The notes under the pieces are model-generated. The model did not search any database. It was not told the DNA's origin and saw only the letters and a program-made list of their open reading frames with translations. Shown here piece after piece: positions 59,838 to 64,000 of a stretch of 64,000 nucleotides of DNA. Position 1 is the stretch's first letter, and each line of letters begins with the position of its first letter. The position numbers and the translations under genes were made by a program. This DNA comes from Ochotona curzoniae (taxonomy: Eukaryota; Chordata; Mammalia; Lagomorpha; Ochotonidae), in the NCBI RefSeq assembly GCF_017591425.1, contig NW_024465885.1, forward strand, positions 38,634,501 to 38,698,500, in the 5' to 3' direction.

Positions 59838-60062
59838 GTTTGGGATGCCCAAATCTCATGTCAAAGAGCCTCATTCAAGTTGTGACTTCCCAGCTTTTGG
59901 CTAACACACCTGGGTGTCAGCAGGTGACAGCCCAGTATTTGGGCATAATTTCCAAGAAACCATATAGAATTTTGGGCTACTGGTTTGGCCGACATTTGGG
60001 ATGTGAACAAGTTGATAGAACTTTGTGTGTGTGTTGGGGGGGAGGTGATATTTTAAAGTTAA
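59838..60062 (+). mobile_element. Old C-type SINE, second copy
   Basis: Forward copy: 'tctgtttgggatgcccaaatctcatgtcaaagagcctcattcaagttgtgac', 'cacctgggtgtcagcaggtgacagcccagtat', 'ggtttggccgacatttgggatgtgaacaag'. The head is missing and a GT run (60023-60033) stands near its 3' side. Confidence 0.75.
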
Positions 60063-60238
60063 ACACTAATTTCTAGGATTGACTGGATTACACTGTGTTA
60101 TCTGCTAAAACATTGCACTGCAGACAAAAGCTTCCAAAATTACATTATAATTGCATAAATGTTTTAATATAAGTGTTAAAAAATAATATTAATCTTCCTG
60201 ACTTCTACAATTTCATTTTTTCTTTAAAATGAATTTCT

Positions 60239-60545
60239 CGGGCCAGGCGCGGTGGCGCAGTGGTTAAGGTCCTCGGTTCTATCCCTGGCAGCCCCGCTTC
60301 CCTTCCAGCTCCCTGCCTGTGGCCCAAGAAAGCAGTCGAGGACGGCCCAAAGCTTTGGGACCCTGCACCCGTGTGGGAGACCCGGAAGAGGCTCCTGGCT
60401 TCGGACCAGCATAGCATTGGCCGTTGCGCTCACTTGGGGAGTGAATCATCCGTCGGAGGATCTTCCTCTCTGTCTCCCCTCTCTGTATATCCGCCTGTGC
60501 AATAAAAAAAAAATAAAAATAAATCTTAAAAAAAAAAACAAAATG
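60239..60545 (+). mobile_element. Youngest-looking pika C SINE, with compact promoter
   Basis: Well-preserved, CpG-containing copy flanked by a perfect 12-bp target-site duplication AAATGAATTTCT (60227-60238, 60546-60557). It keeps a perfect pol III A box (TGGCGCAGTGG, 60253-60263) and a near-perfect B box (GGTTCTATCCC, 60275-60285). However, the roughly 35 bp that normally separate them ('gccttgcatgtgcc..gatcccatatgggc..c' in other copies here) are deleted, leaving 11 bp between the boxes. The body 'gtcgaggacggcccaaagctttgggaccctgcacccgtgtgggagacccgg' retains CpGs that older copies have lost. The A-rich tail is 'ataaaaaaaaaataaaaataaatctta' plus A-run. Confidence 0.97.
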
Positions 60546-60559
60546 AAATGAATTTCTGT

Positions 60560-61180
60560 GACATTGGAGTGACTTAATTACAAAGTGAGTAAGTGAGATG
60601 ACACTCTCAGATCAAGAATGGAGTAAATACAAGAAAACAAGCAGCCAAGAGGAGGAGGAATTTAGAATAAATGAGACATTAAAGATACATTTCTAGATTC
60701 CATTTTGTCATAATCTGTGAAGATCTGAAAAGGAAAATGCAGTGTACCACACTGGAAGAATTATAAAATGTAATGAATATTTATTCTTTATTTGGGAAAA
60801 GAAGACAGGCTTGTTGCCTATGTGTTAAATGTTCTCAATTTCCTGGTGGAATTAAGAATTGAAATCATTGATTGAAAGTAAGAGAACCAAGGTGGAAGTT
60901 TATGATGTCACCAACATCACTACAACAAGAGCAAAGTAAGCACCTTCTTTGGCGTAGGTATCATTTAGAGCTACTCATAAAACAATGGTTGTTCTTGTCT
61001 CTGCTCAGGATATGAACAGCTTCTAAATTGTTCAGGTTCTCATCATAGAATTCTAGAATTTTGTTGTATTATGCTAAATACACGTAGCAGAGAGCCTCTT
61101 TTTATCACCATTAGATTCAGCATGCCATATTTCCAGCTTATTGTTTTTTAATAGTGAAAGGAAATATTTTGAAAAAAAAT
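60560..61180. other. Unassigned AT-rich DNA
   Basis: No gene or repeat landmark is recognised. Confidence 0.45.
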
Positions 61181-61184
61181 TGCT

Positions 61185-61510
61185 GATGTTCTATCACAAT
61201 TGTAACGAACTATCACAAATGTAACCTTAAATAACACACATTTATTACCTCATGTTGGATAATAAGTCAAAAGTTTAGTTGAGTTAGTGAACTCTTTAGT
61301 CTGGATAGTCACCACCAAAAACAATGTGCTGGGAGCCCAGGGATTTTATCCAGCTGGTGAGGAAGAATGCTCCACATCCAAGCTCAATCTGGCTGTAGAT
61401 GGACTCCACTCCAGTGTTTTTATAACCAAAGCTTCAGCTTCATTGATACACGTCAAATGGAGCCTGCATTTAGCTTCCAGAAGCCAACCTCACTCTTTGC
61501 CCGTGGGCTA
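61185..61510. mobile_element. Ancient mammalian interspersed repeat, family unassigned
   Basis: 'gtaacgaactatcacaaatgtaaccttaaataacacacatttattacctcat' and later 'gcttccagaagccaacctcactctttgcccgtggg' follow the order of a common ancient repeat ('taacaaattaccacaaactt..ttaaaacaacacaaatttattatctta...'). I cannot name the family with certainty. Confidence 0.45.
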
Positions 61511-61514
61511 GAAA

Positions 61515-62590
61515 TCTTGAGTTAATAATTACGTACCAAATGCTTCCCGTACTCACAATCAATCTTTTTCGTCACTGTGCCAGGCTTAAAACATTTCTAC
61601 TTACAAGGTTCATGTGATTGTGTTTGAATTGATTGGACATCCCAGAATTATCTCCCAATTTAGGTATCACTCATCAAAGGTGTAGACAGTGAGCACTTTA
61701 AAAGGAAACTCGGTTGTCCATCATTCCTGGGTTCAACAATTAATGAAAGGGCAAAACAAGAAACAGCTTCTTATGACTTAGATACAGAAAACTTGGAATA
61801 TAAGAATGCTTATGAAGATATTAGAAACACAAAATGAATTATTAAAATTTTAGAGACCGGCCTTTGTGCATGGGAATGTAACCTCTAGGTGGTGACCACA
61901 CAAGTGATTAAAACAGAACAGATAAAAATGTAGGGAGATATCGCCACAGTTAAACAGATTGAGCCGTGAGATTCTGGAATCTCTCTGGCCAATAATTAAG
62001 GACAAGGAGCAATGAATTGAATGAGAAATTGGTATCTGGGATCCATGATCACAACTCATTTGTGGCAGACTGTTAAGAGGATGCTAAAAAAAGCAAATGG
62101 TATACTGCTTTATAAATTTTCTTCATTTAAATTACAAAGATTATAACATAGTCCAAGTCATACAGCTCTTAGAAAAATGTACTGCTGCTTATGTGTTTTG
62201 GAAGAAGCTCTGAATATCCACTGACTATGAGTAATCAGTTTTAAGCTTCCAGGACAGGAAGTCTACTTATATTGTGCGTGGTGCATCCTTGATAAACACA
62301 TTAACATACCACGAGTCAACATACATTTGTACATATATACATACATGCACATACACATATATGTATGTACTTTTCAGGAAAACTTTATATGTATAAATGT
62401 ATGTATTTATATATACATGTATCTGTGTGTGTGTGTGCGTACACTGTGGGATAAAGTTCATTAATGTGCATGACTTTAATTAAAAAAAAAGAGTAAAAAT
62501 GTCCTGATCTGTGTTAATATTCTGAAGGTGCTTGCTGGCTGATTTGAGTTTATCAAGCATTTAATTCATGATTCTCACTTGGGCCATCAA
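61515..62590. other. Unassigned DNA with an alternating purine-pyrimidine patch
   Basis: 62325-62440 is rich in TACA/TGTA/TG steps (ATGTATGT, GTGTGTGTGTGCG). No gene is recognised. Confidence 0.5.
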
Positions 62591-62599
62591 AATGGCACT

Positions 62600-62795
62600 T
62601 CTGAATGCAAATCATATTTAAACAATTTCCTACTTATCTGGCAACTGTTATTGTGCTTTGAAACTTTCATACTGGGTTTACAATCAGACTGCAACAATAT
62701 GGAGAAATTCAATATGGGGGGAGGGCTTTGGGAGGGGTGTGGAGAATCCCAGAACCAATGAAACTGTCATAAAATTAAATAATGATAAAAAAATA
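62600..62795 (+). mobile_element. LINE (probable L1) 3' end
   Basis: 'atggggggagggctttgggaggggtgtggagaatcccagaaccaatgaaactgtcataaaattaaataatgataaaaaaa' is the sense form of the lagomorph L1 terminus seen in antisense at 52590-52650 (G-rich run, 'cctatgaaactgt', A-rich end). The left boundary is not defined. Confidence 0.6.
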
Positions 62796-63305
62796 ATTTA
62801 TACACATGGTTAAAACAATCCAGCTTCCTGGAATCTGTTCAATTCTAAAGGGATTAAGAGAGTTGAGAATTTGAGAAATATACTTTATAACATGAATGTT
62901 CACAACTGGGGACTATTTAGGTTGATTTTTGAAATAGTGACATTCAGGAATTGAGAAGATGGCCGACGTAGGAGGAAGGCTGTGAGTGAGCGTCTAGTGA
63001 GAGAGGGATAGAACGCTACAGAAGCAGCAAAGAGGAACAGCAGGGAACCGCAGGGAGAGGTCCGTGAAGCTCCCTGGGACAGTGTGGAGCCAAAAAGATC
63101 CACACAACTCGGAAGAACAACGAGAACGGAGCAGGGCAAAGGCAGAGAAACCGACATCCCACGCCAGACCTGCTGAGTCACTTTTGAAAACGGCCTGACG
63201 GGAGACGCGGCCAGCTCGGAGGCGGGGAGATCAGGGGGATCGTCCCCGGCAGGAGGCCCTCAACAGCGGCGGAGGCAGACTGCAGCGGCCGGACGTTTGG
63301 TGAGC

Positions 63306-63327
63306 GGGGGGGGGGGGGGGGGGGGGG
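63306..63327. repeat. Poly-G run (22 G)
   Basis: 22 consecutive G within the L1 5' UTR. Its length is prone to assembly and replication error, and it could form a G-quadruplex. Confidence 0.95.
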
Positions 63328-63730
63328 TTGACGTGGCAGCCTTCGCATTCCTCGACCCCTGCTGAGGTTACAGCCTCTGAGATCGCGGGGCAGGCAGCCT
63401 GAAACTGTCGGGTCTTGGCCTTGGGAACTACGCTCAGTGGTGTTGGTGGCTGAAGGGGCCCTGGGAAGGCGCCTCGGTTGTTCTTGCGCTGAGGGGGCCA
63501 GTGCGGCTCGGTGCGCAGAGACAGCTGGCAAGGGTCTGGAGTCCCCCACACCCCTCCTGGTGGAGGACCGGGAGGACTCTGAACGCTGCACCGAGCGGAC
63601 TGGGCGGCCCCGCCTGCAGCAGCCGCCTCCGCAGCGCAGGTGTCAGGTGTCAGGAGACCTCTGAGATTTGGGAAGTGTAGCGCTGTGTGTCCCTGACACG
63701 CAGGTACCACTCCCATAGAGTGAACTGCTC

Positions 63731-64000
63731 ACTCCTCGCCTACCATCCCGCAGTTCTGAGTGTGGGCGACCCACCAGGAGAGCTCTGAAAACTCCAGCAC
63801 CATACTCACACGGTGCGAACCTGCCGTGAAGTCATTATAACAGGGCGCCTGGGCCACTCCTCCGCTAAGGGCCTGTGTGGGGGAGCCACACGGGAGCAGG
63901 GGCTCTGAACACCCACACACCACGAGTGGTGGATTCATTGCACAAGAGCCACGCCTGGAAAGTGCCTCACCCACAGTCCCGTGTGTGGGAGACGCACCAG
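63731..64000 (+). repeat. ~110-bp degenerate tandem repeats in L1 5' UTR
   Basis: Three units start at 63731, 63856 and 63962 (the last cut by the window end). Each begins with an 'actcctc'-like phrase and then a 'gtgtggg.ga.cc..cc.gg' segment. The first two share 'gctctgaa.ac' and 'tcatt..a.aag/cagrgc..cgcctgg'. Spacing of the 'tgtggg' core is 115 and 108 bp. Confidence 0.7.

Larger units (their letters stand above)
62951..64000 (+). mobile_element. L1 5' UTR/promoter, young, runs off the right edge
   Basis: At about 62951 AT-rich DNA gives way to a GC- and CpG-rich block. Its first bases carry AAGATGGCC (62956-62964), the YY1-binding motif that sits at the very 5' end of mammalian full-length L1 elements and fixes transcription start. 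A GC-box-like GGCGGGG lies at 63222-63228. A hand count gives roughly 35 CpGs between 63181 and 63660; methylated CpGs in old elements decay, so this suggests recent insertion. The region has a G22 run (63306-63327) and, from 63731, degenerate tandem repeats of about 110 bp. No ORF1 start is seen before the window ends, so the coding part and the 3' end are outside. There is no target-site duplication to confirm the boundary because the other side is missing. An alternative is a CpG-island gene promoter, but the YY1 start, the internal repeats and the LINE context favour L1. Plus-strand and antisense open frames here (up to 161 codons) are attributed to high GC. Confidence 0.72.

Noticed and set aside
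60253..60285. tRNA gene signal (A and B boxes)
   Set aside because: The boxes belong to the tRNA-derived SINE head. No cloverleaf, anticodon arm or tRNA 3' end is present.
62951..63720. CpG island as a host-gene promoter
   Set aside because: Possible, but the YY1-type start, the internal tandem units and the LINE-rich context favour an L1 5' UTR. Kept as an alternative in the feature entry.

Overview
This is non-coding mammalian DNA from a lagomorph, most likely a pika (Ochotona). The evidence is the dominant repeat: about 35 copies, complete or partial, of a roughly 310-330 bp tRNA-derived SINE of the lagomorph C-repeat type. Recognisable landmarks are the head (around 'gcctagtggctaaagtcctc'), the middle ('gtgggagacctggaag'), the 'gaagatcttcctctctgtct' block and an 'aataaataaatctt' tail. 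The tail and body variants recall pika rather than rabbit copies; this assignment is from memory. No open reading frame could be supported as a protein-coding gene. All are short, and most lie across SINEs, LINE 3' ends or microsatellites. No tRNA, rRNA, snRNA or CRISPR feature was seen.

Layout. 0-4.6 kb is AT-rich and mostly unassigned, with small tandem repeats. 4.65-5.6 kb is a GC-rich plus-strand LINE-type 3' end. 6.8-8.5 kb has old SINEs and an antisense L1 ORF2 fragment broken by a SINE. 8.5-15.5 kb is unassigned sequence with scattered SINEs and a LINE 3' end near 12.6 kb. 15.5-16.35 kb is an antisense L1 3' UTR/ORF2 end. 18-19.3 kb has an ancient repeat, an inverted SINE pair and a MIR. 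19.5-20.05 kb is a probable solo or partial endogenous-retrovirus LTR on the minus strand. 20.8-24.6 kb is a run of five minus-strand SINEs. 24.6-29.4 kb is largely unassigned, with a minus-strand LINE 3' end at 27.5 kb. 29.4-34.4 kb is dense in SINEs. 37-41.4 kb has two ERVL-MaLR-type LTR remnants, a long CA repeat and more SINEs. 46.33-47.65 kb is a 1.33 kb minus-strand retroposon with a perfect 15 bp target-site duplication. 48-49.6 kb is a nest of SINEs. 51.7-53.9 kb is a long decayed antisense L1 with a nested insertion. 54.2-54.95 kb is a plus-strand LINE 3' end with an expanded A-rich tail. 58.5-60.5 kb has MIR, L2 and SINE copies, including the youngest-looking SINE.

The most notable object is at the right edge. 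From about 62.95 kb to the window end the base composition changes abruptly to GC- and CpG-rich sequence. It opens with an AAGATGGCC YY1-type motif and contains a run of 22 G and about 110 bp degenerate tandem repeats. This looks like the promoter-bearing 5' UTR of a young, possibly full-length L1 on the plus strand, whose ORFs would lie beyond the window. The retained CpGs argue that it is recent. All repeat-family names rest on recognition by eye, not on a database search, and boundaries are approximate to about 5-20 bp unless a target-site duplication is given.
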